A DNA stretch of 64,000 nucleotides, from assembly GCF_041270065.1 (NCBI RefSeq), contig NZ_CP065958.1, forward strand, positions 868,001 through 932,000. The letters are read 5' to 3'. Source of the DNA: Streptomyces fradiae. Its GTDB lineage: Bacteria; Actinomycetota; Actinomycetes; Streptomycetales; Streptomycetaceae. This document shows positions 18,198 through 26,922 of the stretch, piece after piece. The notes under the pieces are model-generated. The model was not told the origin of the DNA and ran no database searches. It saw nothing but the letters and a program-made list of their open reading frames with translations. The position numbers and the translations under genes are program-made. Each line of letters starts with the position of its first letter. Within the stretch, counting starts at the first letter, position 1.

Positions 18198-19367
18198 TCA
18201 CCTCCGCGGGGCGGCGGTCCGCAGGGCGGCGAGCAGCACCACGGCGAGGGCCTGGACGGTGACGACCACGGTGATCAGCACGGGGATCGAGTAGCCGTAC
18301 AGCCCACCGACCAGCGCGCCGCCGGCCAGGCTCGCGACACCGACCACACCGGCGAACAGCCCGTACGCGGTCGCCCGCCGACCGCTCGGCACCAGGTCCG
18401 CGACGACGGCGCGCAGCGTGGACTCCTGGATCCCCATGGCCGCACCCCACACGAGCGACCCTGCCACCGCGACGGCGACCGTGTCGGTGAACCCCAGCGT
18501 CACGACGCCCGCGGTCAGCACCGGCAGGGCGATCAGGACGCGGGCACCGTGGCGGTCGTACAGCCAGCCGGTGGCCAGCGCCGCGACGGCGTCCACCGCC
18601 ATCGCCGCCGCGTACAGCACCGGCACCCACGCTGCGGACAGCAGCTGACGCTCGACCAGATGGAAGGAGAGGACACCGAAGGTGGCGAGACCGGTCGTGG
18701 TGGCGGCGGTGAAGGCGGCGTACGTCCAGAACGCCCTCGGCAGCCGCCCACCCCGCATCTCCGGTGGGTCGGCTGCCGTCGCCTCACGCTCGTAGGCTTC
18801 CGGATCCGGCACCCGGGCCCGCAGCCAGAACAGGAGTCCCAGGACCGCGAGGCCGGGTACGGCGAGCACACCGAGCGCCGGCCCGTAGTCGCCACCGGTC
18901 AGCGCGAGCATGCCGGCCACGATCAGCGGGCCGACCAGGGCGCCGATCTGGTCCATCGCCTCGTGCACGGCGAAGCCCCGGCCCCGCCCGGTCGCGGCCG
19001 TGGCGTGGGACAGCATGGTGTCCTTCGCCGGGGAACGGACCGCCTTGCCGACCCGTTCGGCGATCACCAGCGCGCACGCGACCCACAGGGTCCCGGTCGC
19101 GCCAAGGAGCGGAACCGAGACGACCGTCAGCGCGTACCCGGCGATCGCCAGCCCCCAGAACCGGCGGGTACGGTCGGCCAGCGGGCCGGACACCAGCCGC
19201 AGCCCCAGCGCCGCCGCCTCACCGGCACCCGTGACCACCCCGACGACCAGTGCGGTCGCCCCCAACGAGGCCAGCAGCGGCCCCGTGACCGACCGGGCGC
19301 CCTCGTACACGAAGTCCGCGAGCAGGCTCACAGTGCCGAACCACAGAACGAACCGCCACGGCCGCAT
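18198..19367 (-). CDS. MFS transporter
   Basis: A 389-residue major facilitator with about 12 helices. Loop motifs VSGPLADRTRR and, in the second half, TGWLYDRHGAR are the MFS signatures. The ATG at 19367, ten bases after a GAGGAG site, is preferred to upstream codons. It converges on the siderophore ATPase gene, only 14 bases apart. The substrate is unknown. A role in siderophore traffic is possible from position alone, but no iron box precedes it. Confidence 0.82.
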   Translation of the reverse strand: MRPWRFVLWFGTVSLLADFVYEGARSVTGPLLASLGATALVVGVVTGAGEAAALGLRLVSGPLADRTRRFWGLAIAGYALTVVSVPLLGATGTLWVACALVIAERVGKAVRSPAKDTMLSHATAATGRGRGFAVHEAMDQIGALVGPLIVAGMLALTGGDYGPALGVLAVPGLAVLGLLFWLRARVPDPEAYEREATAADPPEMRGGRLPRAFWTYAAFTAATTTGLATFGVLSFHLVERQLLSAAWVPVLYAAAMAVDAVAALATGWLYDRHGARVLIALPVLTAGVVTLGFTDTVAVAVAGSLVWGAAMGIQESTLRAVVADLVPSGRRATAYGLFAGVVGVASLAGGALVGGLYGYSIPVLITVVVTVQALAVVLLAALRTAAPRR

Positions 19368-19433
19368 GCCTGCCGGTCTCCTCACGTCCACCTCGTCCCC
19401 GCACCTGCGACGTCCGTAGCCGGCAGCGTGCCA

Positions 19434-19640
19434 CAACAGGCCCTCAGAGGGCGGTTACCGGCCTCGGGGAACATCGGTACGTGCAGATCGCCAAGACCGT
19501 GCACTTGCTGCGCGTGGTCGACCCGGTCGACGACACCTACCGGCGGCAGACGAACCAACAGCTCACCGTGCAGGAGTCCCGCCACAAGCTTGCCCGGGAC
19601 ATGTGCCACGGCAAGCGCGGCACCATCCAGCGGCAGAGCG
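19434..19640 (+). pseudogene. Fragment of a Tn3-family transposase, frameshifted
   Basis: Frame 3 codes a RLPASGNIGT peptide up to about 19479; frame 2 continues YVQIAKTVHLLRVVDP, TYRRQTNQQLTVQESRH and ARDMCHGKRGTIQR. Read together they match the conserved C-terminal part of Tn3-family DDE transposases. One frameshift near 19479 breaks it, and neither the catalytic core nor the true C-terminus is present. It lies just upstream of the FAD monooxygenase/TetR pair, with a decayed serine resolvase on the other side, as expected for a decayed Tn3-like transposon. Family assignment rests on recalled motif patterns. Confidence 0.65.
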
Positions 19641-19822
19641 ACGATGTCCGGCCCGCGAGGAGGATCGGACCGGATCTCGGCGGTAGCGGAAAGAGGGCTC
19701 AGTTCGGTGCAGGGCGTCCTTGCGTTCGCCTACGGCGGCTTTGCCGGAAGGGACTGCGCGGTGCCGCACTGTCCTGTGAAGCCGTGGCGAGCTGTTGGTG
19801 CTGGTGCTCTCGCGCTCGGCAG

Positions 19823-20941
19823 TCAGGACGGCTGGACTTGGTCGAAAAGGGCGAGGGCTTCGGCGGGGTCCGGGCTCACCAAGCGTTCCAGACCGACCGT
19901 CGTCATCCTCGCCCACCTGCCGGCCCGCGCCCACATCCGTTCCTCGAAGGCGCGGACGACCTCGTCCAGATCTCCAAGGCCGGTGGCGATGGACTCGCCG
20001 AGTTCAGCGCCCTCCAGCATCGCGAGGTTCGCGCCTGCCCCCAGCGGGGGCATCAGATGGGCGGCGTCGCCCAGGAGCGTCACCCCGGGGACGTGGGTCC
20101 AGGTGTGGGACACCGGCAGGACGTAGAGGGGGCGGTGGACGAAAGCGGTGCCGTGGCGGAGGAGGTCGAGGACGGGAGCGGCCCAGCCGTCGAGCAGAGC
20201 CAGCAGGCTCGACCGCACGGCCTCGACGTCGGCCAGGTCCAGGTCCGTGTGCCAGTCCAGCGGCGCACGGAACTGGGCGTACACCTTGACGTGGCCGCCG
20301 CTGTTGCGCTGGGCGACGAGAGCCCGGTTCACGCCGTACACCGCGAGGGAACCGTCCCCGATCAACCGCGCGAGGTCAGGGTGGCGGGTGCCGACGTCGT
20401 TCAGGGAGGTCTCGACCGTGGTGACACCGGTGTAGTGCGGCTTCACCGACGAGACTGCCGAGCGGGTCCGGGACCAGGCGCCGTCCGCACCGACCACGAG
20501 GTCGAACGTCTCCTGCCGCCCGTCAGCGAAATGGACCGCGACGCCGTCCCGGCCCCCGGGCACCACCTGAGTCACACCCCGCCCCCACTGGATGTCGAGA
20601 GGGCCGAGCAGCATGTCACGCAGTTGCCCGCGGTCGATCTCGGGATTGGCCCGGTCGTCCGGGCGGGGTCGCCAGTCACGCAGAACGGTTCCGTCCGTGT
20701 CCAGGATGCGCATGGCCTGCCCCTCGGGGCGAGACAGCGCCTGGAACTCCGCCAGCAGCCCTGCCTTGTCCAGCGCAAGCTGTCCCAGCCCTTCGTGCAG
20801 GTCCAGCGTGCCGCCCGGGGGGCGGGCATCGGGAGCCGGATCACGTTCGAAGACGGCGACGGGGTGGCCATGGCGGTGCAGGACACGGGCGAAGGTAAGG
20901 CCGCCAGGGCCGCCTCCGATGACTGCGATACGTTGCCTCAT
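19823..20941 (-). CDS. FAD-dependent aromatic/tetracycline-type monooxygenase (TetX/PHBH family)
   Basis: A 372-residue class A flavoprotein monooxygenase. It has the N-terminal FAD dinucleotide motif IAVIGGGPGG (residues 5-14), the middle DLVVGADGAWS motif contacting FAD and NAD(P)H, and the late GDAAHLMPPLGAGAN FAD-ribityl motif. Length and arrangement fit TetX-like enzymes that hydroxylate small aromatic or polyketide molecules. The ATG at 20941 abuts a palindrome shared with the divergent TetR gene, so the repressor probably controls it. The pair is flanked by transposon relics, suggesting it came in as cargo. Substrate unknown; drug inactivation is one possibility. Confidence 0.85.
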   Translation of the reverse strand: MRQRIAVIGGGPGGLTFARVLHRHGHPVAVFERDPAPDARPPGGTLDLHEGLGQLALDKAGLLAEFQALSRPEGQAMRILDTDGTVLRDWRPRPDDRANPEIDRGQLRDMLLGPLDIQWGRGVTQVVPGGRDGVAVHFADGRQETFDLVVGADGAWSRTRSAVSSVKPHYTGVTTVETSLNDVGTRHPDLARLIGDGSLAVYGVNRALVAQRNSGGHVKVYAQFRAPLDWHTDLDLADVEAVRSSLLALLDGWAAPVLDLLRHGTAFVHRPLYVLPVSHTWTHVPGVTLLGDAAHLMPPLGAGANLAMLEGAELGESIATGLGDLDEVVRAFEERMWARAGRWARMTTVGLERLVSPDPAEALALFDQVQPS

Positions 20942-20942
20942 A

Positions 20943-20959
20943 TCAATACACCGTATTGA
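20943..20959. promoter_or_regulatory. Probable TetR operator 1 (palindrome)
   Basis: TCAATAC and GTATTGA form a perfect 7-base inverted repeat around a 3-base centre. It begins one base upstream of the monooxygenase ATG and lies within the divergent region with the TetR gene. Confidence 0.7.
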
Positions 20960-20965
20960 ATCGAT

Positions 20966-20977
20966 GCGATGCATCGC
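20966..20977. promoter_or_regulatory. Probable regulatory palindrome 2 in the monooxygenase/TetR divergent region
   Basis: GCGATGCATCGC is a perfect 12-base palindrome, 18 bases upstream of the TetR ATG. It may be a second repressor site or part of one extended operator with the palindrome at 20943. Confidence 0.55.
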
Positions 20978-20994
20978 AACAGTACGATGTGCCC

Positions 20995-21681
20995 ATGACT
21001 GTGTGGGACCGACCGGAGCCGCCGACTCGCCCCGTGCCGCTCGACCGGGAGCGGATCGTGGCCGCCGCCATCGCGCTGGCCGACGAAGGCGGGCTGGAGG
21101 CGGTGTCGCTGCGCAAGGTCGCCGGTCGGCTGAATGCCGGCCCGATGCGGCTGTACGGATACATCTCCACCAAGGAGGAGTTGTTCGACCTCATGGTGGA
21201 CGAGGTCTACGCCGAGATTCTTCCCGAGGAGCAGCCCGGTGACTGGCGGGAGGCGCTGCGCATCCTCGCCCACCGCACCAGGCAGGCCGCTCTCCGCCAC
21301 GAGTGGCTGGCCGACCTGCTCGGCCGCCGCCCGGCCCTGGGCCCGAACGGCCTCGCCGTGACCGAGGCCACGCTGGCTGCCCTCGACGGCCTCACCGACA
21401 TCGACACCGTCATGCGAGCCGTGGAGACGGTCAGCGCCTACTTCACCGGCGCCATCAGGCGCGAGATCACGAACCTGCGGGCCGAGCGCGCCACAGGCCT
21501 GTCCAAGCACGACTGGCAGCGCACCCACGGCCCGCATCTGACAAGAATGCTGGCCACGGGCCGCTTCCCGGCACTGGCCAAGGCCGTCCATGACGGCACG
21601 GACATGGACCCCGAAACATCCTTCGCGACCGGCCTGGACTGGGTACTCGACGCCGTGGCCGCCAAACTCACCCGGCCGTAG
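20995..21681 (+). CDS. TetR-family transcriptional regulator (TetR_C type)
   Basis: A 228-residue repressor. The N-terminal helix-turn-helix reads from RERIVAAAIALADEGG to LRKVAGRLNAGPMRLYGYISTKEELFDLM (about residues 20-70), followed by the TetR_C ligand domain, like regulators of tetracycline-type resistance genes. The ATG at 20995 is chosen because the upstream extension would run through the operator palindromes. It is divergent from the FAD monooxygenase and presumably releases it when the ligand is present, while also controlling itself. Confidence 0.88.
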   Translation: MTVWDRPEPPTRPVPLDRERIVAAAIALADEGGLEAVSLRKVAGRLNAGPMRLYGYISTKEELFDLMVDEVYAEILPEEQPGDWREALRILAHRTRQAALRHEWLADLLGRRPALGPNGLAVTEATLAALDGLTDIDTVMRAVETVSAYFTGAIRREITNLRAERATGLSKHDWQRTHGPHLTRMLATGRFPALAKAVHDGTDMDPETSFATGLDWVLDAVAAKLTRP

Positions 21682-21820
21682 GCGTGACGCTCTACTCCTG
21701 CCGAATGTGAGCGAGGCCGGGGTCGGAGTCCACAGGCCGCTCAGGCTGGCCGCCACCCATGCTCTGGGTTGCGCCCCTCAAGGCGTAGTCACTGCGCCTG
21801 ACACGGGATGACGGTACTCA

Positions 21821-22733
21821 GTGTCAGAAGACGATCGTTTGACGCCAGATGGGGTCCGATCCTCCGTACGGAAGGGGCCTTCGGTGGCGGACCTGGTCGA
21901 CAAGCGGGTTTCGACCGGCCAGCAGTCGACCGCCCGGCAGAACCTCGTCCTGGACGAGGCCGGCATCGAGGACCCGGTCGTCTTCGGGGAGGACCCGGGC
22001 ACATCCAGCCGCCTCCACCCCTCCAGCGCCCGAAGTTCCGCGAACTGCTCAGCTGCGCGCGGCTGGGCGACACTGTGTACATCTCCGAGATGTTCGCCTC
22101 GTACACGGCACCGGACACATCCTCCACGTGCTCGGCATCCTCCACCCCGACCGTCTCGCGCTGCGTATCCACGACGGCGCGTTCTCCGCCATGGGCCTCA
22201 CCGCCCGTCACCCGCGCACTGGGGAGTTGCTGTCCACCGTGAAGTTCACGGTGCAGACCCTCACCCCCGCCGGCGAACTCCAGCGCGACCTCCAACGGGA
22301 GCTGACGTACGACGTGCTGCAGGCCGCCGAGACCAAGGGCAGCAGGGGCGGGCACCACCCCGCCGTGGCGGCGGCGCGATCCGCATGGCCGTCGCGGACC
22401 TCATGCCCGACCACACCGCCGGAGGAGGATGTCCCCGCCTCGGAGCTGCCAGCCACCCTCGACGTGCCGGGCAAGGTCGCCGACTTCCTCCACGCGGTCG
22501 ACCTGGAGCCCGCCGAGCGGGCCGCGCTCGACCAGGGGCCGCCGTACGGCGAGGTCAGGGCTATACCCTGCGTGTCACCGCCGTGCCCGCGGTCCACCGC
22601 CGCCTTCACGACCTCCCCCAGCCTCTCGACGGCGAAACCTCGTGCTCACGACCGACCACATCCACCAGAACAGCCGGGGCGCCACCCTGATCGCTGAGGT
22701 CATCGACGCCGGTCTCCTGGCCCAGAACGCGTA
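21821..22733 (+). pseudogene. Shattered serine recombinase/resolvase gene with at least four frameshifts
   Basis: Pieces in successive frames join into a resolvase-like protein. Frame 2 has DLVDKRVSTGQQSTARQN and EDPGTSSRLHP; frame 1 has LQRPKFRELLSCARLGDTVYISEMF; frame 3 has RDVRLVHGTGHIL, DRLALRIHDGAFSAMG, ARHPRTGELLSTVKF and QRDLQRELTYDVL. Later frames carry AIRMAVADLMPDHT, LPATLDVPGKVADFLHAVDL and RRGQGYTLRVTAVPAVHR. The usual HTH segment is partly deleted. The last part, after about 22430, may be a second, unrecognised gene. With the Tn3 transposase fragment at 19434 it brackets the monooxygenase/TetR pair. Confidence 0.65.
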
Positions 22734-22875
22734 GCCGGTTCCGGCGGCGGCCCCTTTCGACCGGACCTCTCGGCTACCACGACAAAACCACCACCCGCCG
22801 GCTCAACGAGACCGGGGGCCGATTTCGGGCTCTCGGCGGCCATGGTCAACGAGGATGAGCCGACGGCGAGCTGTG

Positions 22876-23301
22876 TCAGCCGGTCGTGGAGGTGTCACCC
22901 GCGCGGAGGAGTCCGGTCAGGCGCGCCAGGGCGGTGAAGCCGTCGTCGGTGCCGGGCCAGTGGGCGCGTACTGCGTCGATGCCGGCTCGGCGTACGACGG
23001 AGCGCAGAGTGAAGGCGACAATGATGGCGTCGTCGGCGTAGCCGATGACGGGGAGGAAGTCGGGGATGAGGTCGATGGGCAGGGCCAGATAGACCATCAG
23101 CGCGCCGAGGCGGATCCGTACGCCGCGGGGCAGGGTCTTGTCGGCGGCCAGGCGGCGCAGCAGGCGGATCAGGTCCGGAAGGAGCCGAATCGCCTCGGTG
23201 AGAAGGGCGCCGTTGGGCCGGATGAGGAGCAGGGTGATCATCAGGGCGAGCCAGGTGGCCAGCAGGCCGGCGGCGATCGCGAGGAGTATGTCCCACCACA
23301 T
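22876..23301 (-). CDS. DUF1232 (YkvA-type) small membrane protein
   Basis: A 141-residue protein. Residues 3-28 form a membrane helix, then a basic RLLPDLIRLLRRLAADKTLPRGVRIRLG segment, then the DUF1232 core YLALPIDLIPDFLPVIGYADDAIIVAFTLR with the invariant Pro-Ile-Asp-Leu-Ile-Pro-Asp. Function of the family is not established. It sits intact between two decayed recombinase genes and is read on the minus strand. Confidence 0.88.
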   Translation of the reverse strand: MWWDILLAIAAGLLATWLALMITLLLIRPNGALLTEAIRLLPDLIRLLRRLAADKTLPRGVRIRLGALMVYLALPIDLIPDFLPVIGYADDAIIVAFTLRSVVRRAGIDAVRAHWPGTDDGFTALARLTGLLRAGDTSTTG

Positions 23302-23316
23302 GGGCTGACCTGCTTT

Positions 23317-24462
23317 CTATTCGACGGCGCGCAGCGTCGCCGATGCGGGCAGCGCGCCGGTGTCGGCCTGGTGGGTGGGGTGAATGCCGGCCTGCGCGGC
23401 GATGGCGGCGTCCTCGAACGCGGCCAGCGCCCTACGGCACCGCTCGACCGCTTCGCGCGCCGCGATGCCACCGGGGGCGCCGAAGTAGTCGCGGGCGGCG
23501 ATCTTCGCTAGCCACTTGTCGAACCGTTCCAGGTCCGCCTCGGACTCCTCGACCTCCGCGTAGGTGGCGTTGCCCCGGGCGGTCTCCTTCTCCAACTCGG
23601 CGAGGAGTTCGGGGGCGCGTTCAACGACTTCGCCGTACTCGGTGTCACGCTCGGCGTTGAACTCCGCGACCAGCTGCGCGTACTCGGCCTCGTCCACGAT
23701 GGCCACGGCGAGGTGCCGGGCGGTGCCCCCGTCGGCCCGGACGGAGGTCAGCAGTCGCGCTACCTGGCGGACCACCGGCGCACGGTCGGGGAGCAGGCAC
23801 ACCGACTGCTGCAGGTACAGCGCGCCTAGCGAGCGCAGCTTCCGCCACACCCGTACACGGGTCGCCGCCGGCGCGTCGCAGGACCTCAGCCGCGTGCGGG
23901 TGCAGCTCGACGCGCTCGACCCGGCCGTTCGGCACGGTGCGGACGTACTGGAAGCCGTACGACGGCTTGCCCTTCGGACGGCCGGCAGCGCGTATCTTCT
24001 TCGTCGCGTCGCGGTTGCGCCGCTGGATGGCACGCAGCTCCATCTGCGCGCCCCAGGCTTCCATCGTGAAGCGGTTCTCGTCGTTCGGGTCGTCGAGGTT
24101 CCAGTGTCCTCGTGCCCGTAGGTGACGAGGAGCTTGCCCTCGTCGCGCATCTTGTAGCCGGTGTTGAGACAGTCGACCACGTTGCGGCCGAGCCGGTCGA
24201 CCGCTGCGGCGACCAGCCCGTCGTATGCGCCCCGCTCGTCGCGGAGCCACGGGCCGAGCTTCGGACGGGTCATCGGGTCGGTGGCGCCGGACACCTCCCA
24301 GTCGTCCGCCAGTCGATGATGTGACCGCCGACCGCAGCCGCCGCAGCCAGCACGTCCTCGCGCTGACGCTCCGGCGAGGTCGTGGCGGCTTGACCCGCGA
24401 CAACCGACGTACTCCGAGCAGGCAATTTCGCAGCCGTCGTACGGCCGCTCGATCTCTTCCAT
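23317..24462 (-). pseudogene. Decayed large serine recombinase (phage/integrative-element integrase)
   Basis: From the ATG at 24462 the frame opens with MEEIERPYDGCEIACSEYVG. Another frame then codes VVAGQAATTSPERQRED and AAAAAVGGHIIDW. The first frame resumes with DDWEVSGATDPMTRPKLGP and YDGLVAAAVDRLGRN, typical of serine-recombinase catalytic domains. Another frame gives NDENRFTMEAWGAQMELRAI and KPSYGFQYVRTVPNGR. Most of the recombinase and zinc-ribbon region is deleted before a coiled-coil-like tail rich in Glu/Ala (VEESEADLERFDKWLAKIAARD) and the stop at 23317. At least three frameshifts and a deletion rule out function. Confidence 0.75.
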
Positions 24463-24546
24463 GGTGGTGCCGCGCGCCCTTCTCCCGTTTCGCCGGAGCG
24501 TAAGGAGATTCGGCGGCCACACCCAGGACGATCTTGATCGACCTGA

Positions 24547-24963
24547 TCAGCCCAGGAAGCTCAACCGCACCTGACGGCTGGGATTGTCGACATTGGTGTC
24601 CACCAGGCAGATCGACTGCCAGGTGCCCAGTTCCATGCGGCCCGCCAGGACCGGGACCGTCGCGTGGGGCGGCACCAGGGCCGGGAGGACGTGGTCGCGG
24701 CCGTGGCCCGGGGAGCCGTGGCGGTGTTGCCAGCGGTTGTCGGCGGGGAGGAGGTGGTGAAGGGCGGTCAGGAGGTCGGTGTCGCTGCCGGAGCCGGTTT
24801 CGAGGAGGGCCAGGCCGGCGGTGGCGTGGGGGACGAAGAGGTGGAGGAGGCCGTCGCGGCCGGAGGCGGTGTCGGCGAGGAACTGTTCGCAGTCGCGGGT
24901 GAGGTCGGTGACCGTCTCGGACGAGCCGGTGGTGACGGTGAGGAGGGTGCTGGTGAAGGACAT
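24547..24963 (-). CDS. YjbQ (UPF0047) family protein
   Basis: A 138-residue protein with the family signature HLFVPHATAGLALLETGSG, HLLP and the conserved HGRDHVLPALVPPHATVPV and ELGTWQSICLVD segments with their metal-site histidines. YjbQ proteins have been assigned weak thiamine-phosphate synthase activity; the true role is unclear. It lies upstream of, and divergent from, the sulfur operon, with that operon's promoter in the shared gap. Confidence 0.9.
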   Translation of the reverse strand: MSFTSTLLTVTTGSSETVTDLTRDCEQFLADTASGRDGLLHLFVPHATAGLALLETGSGSDTDLLTALHHLLPADNRWQHRHGSPGHGRDHVLPALVPPHATVPVLAGRMELGTWQSICLVDTNVDNPSRQVRLSFLG

Positions 24964-25018
24964 GGGGGCATCTTGCCGTTCACCGGGCGGGATTGCGCGT
25001 CCACGCTCCGAGACGGCG

Positions 25019-25048
25019 TTGACCGGCCGCCGAACGGGTCGCTAGGTT
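25019..25048 (+). promoter_or_regulatory. Vegetative (HrdB-type) promoter of the sulfonate operon
   Basis: TTGACC (25019-25024) and TAGGTT (25043-25048) are separated by 18 bases, a close fit to the Streptomyces housekeeping promoter. Transcription starting seven bases after the -10 would begin at 25055, the A of the leader-peptide ATG. Confidence 0.75.
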
Positions 25049-25054
25049 CGCGCC

Positions 25055-25141
25055 ATGTTGCGTACAGCACTGCTCACCACGCGCGGTCACATCGACCTGC
25101 TGCGGGTGGCCTCCGCCGCGTGTTCCCGCCGCGGCCGCTGA
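25055..25141 (+). CDS. Cys-containing leader peptide of the sulfur/sulfonate operon (28 residues, probably leaderless)
   Basis: The 28-residue peptide MLRTALLTTRGHIDLLRVAS, followed by AACSRRGR, matches the actinobacterial leader peptides (pattern RxHIDLLRV..A.C.RR) found before sulfur-assimilation genes. A single cysteine near the end suggests that slow translation at low cysteine reports sulfur status to the operon. No ribosome site precedes the ATG, but the promoter at 25019-25048 predicts transcription starting on the ATG itself, so translation should be leaderless. The first transporter gene starts 143 bases downstream. Confidence 0.8.
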   Translation: MLRTALLTTRGHIDLLRVASAACSRRGR

Positions 25142-25284
25142 CGCCCTTCTCCGCTTTCCTCGGCGTCTTCTTCGGCGTTCTCTTCAGCGCCTTCTTCTGT
25201 CTTTCCTCCGCGGCGTCCTGACGGACCGGCCGCCGCGCCCTCGCGCCTTCGTGCGCCCCCTCCACCTTCCCCGGAGCCTCCTTC
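25142..25284 (+). promoter_or_regulatory. Pyrimidine-rich leader between leader peptide and ssuC (possible attenuator)
   Basis: This 143-base leader is unusually rich in C and T and poor in A for the window, with repeated CTTC/CGGCGTC blocks. No strong hairpin followed by a U tract is seen. An unstructured C-rich tract after a short ORF would suit Rho-dependent attenuation when the leader peptide is completed. This is inference. Confidence 0.35.
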
Positions 25285-26145
25285 ATGACCCTCGGGCATG
25301 CACCGGCGCATTCTCCGCCGGATATTTCCGCTATTTCAGAGCTTGAATCGCTCGTCTCCGACCGGCGCGCCCGCCGGCTGCCGCGCCCGCCGCGCTGGCT
25401 GCGGCGCGCCGTCGGGCCCGTGCTTCTCCTCGTCCTCTGGCAGGTGTTGAGCGCCACCGGCGTGCTGAGCGGTGACGTGCTCGCGTCGCCCGGGACGGTA
25501 GCGCGGGCCGGCGGCGAGCTGGTGCGGGACGGGACGCTGCCGCACGCGATGCTGGTCTCCCTGCAGCGGGTCGCCGTGGGGCTGCTGATCGGCGGGGCGG
25601 CCGGGGTGTCCCTCGCGCTGATGTCCGGGCTCTCGCGGCTCGGCGAGGACCTGGTGGACGCGAGCGTGCAGATGCTGCGCACCGTGCCGTGGGTGGGGCT
25701 GATCCCGCTGTTCATCATCTGGCTCGGGATCGGCGAGGCCCCCAAGGTCGCGCTGATCGCGCTCGGCGTCGCCTTCCATCTCTACCTCAACGTGTACGCG
25801 GGGATCCGGGGCGTCGACGCCCAACTCGTCGAGGCGGGCGGGTCCTTGGGGCTCGGGCGCTGGGGGCTGATCCGGCACGTGGTGCTGCCCGGAGCGCTGC
25901 CGGGGGCCATGACCGGGCTGCGCTACTCGCTCGCCACGGCCTGGCTGGCCCTGGTCTTCGGCGAGTCCGTGAACGCCGACGCCGGCATCGGCTTCCTGAT
26001 GAACCAGGCCCGCGAGTTCTTCCGCACCGACGTCATCGTCGTCTGCCTCGTCGTCTACGCCCTCCTCGGCCTCCTCGCCGACGCCCTCGTCCGCTCGCTC
26101 GAAAGGCTGCTGCTGCAATGGCGACCGACCTTCACCGGACAGTGA
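25285..26145 (+). CDS. ssuC: Aliphatic sulfonate ABC transporter permease
   Basis: A 286-residue inner-membrane permease with six predicted helices. The EAA loop that contacts the ATPase is visible as [25 protein letters not shown] (about residues 192-216). The N-terminal 40 residues are cytosolic and basic. The ATG at 25285 follows a CGGAG site. It overlaps the ATPase gene by 28 bases and is the first structural gene after the leader peptide. Sulfonate specificity is inferred from the ssuD monooxygenase in the operon. Confidence 0.9.
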   Translation: MTLGHAPAHSPPDISAISELESLVSDRRARRLPRPPRWLRRAVGPVLLLVLWQVLSATGVLSGDVLASPGTVARAGGELVRDGTLPHAMLVSLQRVAVGLLIGGAAGVSLALMSGLSRLGEDLVDASVQMLRTVPWVGLIPLFIIWLGIGEAPKVALIALGVAFHLYLNVYAGIRGVDAQLVEAGGSLGLGRWGLIRHVVLPGALPGAMTGLRYSLATAWLALVFGESVNADAGIGFLMNQAREFFRTDVIVVCLVVYALLGLLADALVRSLERLLLQWRPTFTGQ

Positions 26146-26894
26146 CCGTCCGCGGCCTGACCCGCTCCTTCGACGGGCGGGCCGTCGTCGACGGACTCGA
26201 TCTCACCCTGCGCGCGGGCCAGTTCACCGCTCTCCTCGGCCACAGCGGCTGCGGCAAGTCGACCCTGCTGCGCGTCCTCGCCGGCCTCGACCGGGAGATC
26301 AGCGGCACCGTGCTCGTGCCGAAGCGGCGGGCCGTCGCCTTCCAGGCGCCGCGGCTGATGCCGTGGAAGCGGGTCTGGCGCAATGTGCTCCTCGGGCTGC
26401 CCGGCCGCCCGGACCGCGAGCGCGCCGAACGGGCCCTCGCCGAGGTCGGCCTCGGACACCGGTCCGGCGCCTGGCCGAAGACGCTGTCCGGCGGCGAGGC
26501 CCAACGCGCCTCGCTCGCCCGTGCGTTGGTACGGGAACCCGATCTGCTGCTGCTCGACGAGCCGTTCGGCGCGCTCGACGCGCTGACCCGGATCAAGGCC
26601 CAGCGTCTGGTGGGCGAGTTGTGGCGGCGACGCGGCTGCACGGTGCTGCTCGTGACCCACGACGTCGACGAGGCGCTGCTGCTCGCCGACCGGGCGCTGG
26701 TGATGCGGGACGGTGTCATCGCCTACGACACCCCGGTCGCCCTCGACCGGCCCCGCGACCCCGCCGACCCCGGCTTCGCCGCCCTCCGCGCCCGGCTGCT
26801 CTCCGAACTCGGCGTCCACGACGCCCCGGACACCCTCCGGGACGCCCCCGCGACCGCGGAGACCCCCGCCCCGCCCGTACCCCAGACCGTCTGA
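26118..26894 (+). CDS. ssuB: Aliphatic sulfonate ABC transporter ATP-binding protein
   Basis: A 258-residue ATPase subunit with Walker [11 protein letters not shown]-loop FQAPRLMPW, signature LSGGEAQR, Walker [14 protein letters not shown] and switch histidine [10 protein letters not shown]. The PRLMPW and DEPFGALD patterns are typical of the nitrate/taurine/sulfonate branch. The ATG at 26118 overlaps the end of ssuC by 28 bases. Confidence 0.92.
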   Translation: MATDLHRTVTVRGLTRSFDGRAVVDGLDLTLRAGQFTALLGHSGCGKSTLLRVLAGLDREISGTVLVPKRRAVAFQAPRLMPWKRVWRNVLLGLPGRPDRERAERALAEVGLGHRSGAWPKTLSGGEAQRASLARALVREPDLLLLDEPFGALDALTRIKAQRLVGELWRRRGCTVLLVTHDVDEALLLADRALVMRDGVIAYDTPVALDRPRDPADPGFAALRARLLSELGVHDAPDTLRDAPATAETPAPPVPQTV

Positions 26895-26922
26895 TCCGCC
26901 CCACTTCCCGAAGGTCACCGCG

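Noticed and set aside
19641..19822. Sequence between the transposase fragment and the monooxygenase stop
   Set aside because: Open frames here are short, arginine- and cysteine-rich and match nothing recognised; no hairpin was assigned.
21682..21820. Sequence between the TetR stop and the resolvase remnant
   Set aside because: No open frame with domain content and no clear repeat was found; it may be degenerate element DNA.
23645..24520. A 291-residue minus-strand open frame as a separate gene
   Set aside because: Only its middle part is meaningful, and that part continues the broken serine integrase. It is a frameshift product.
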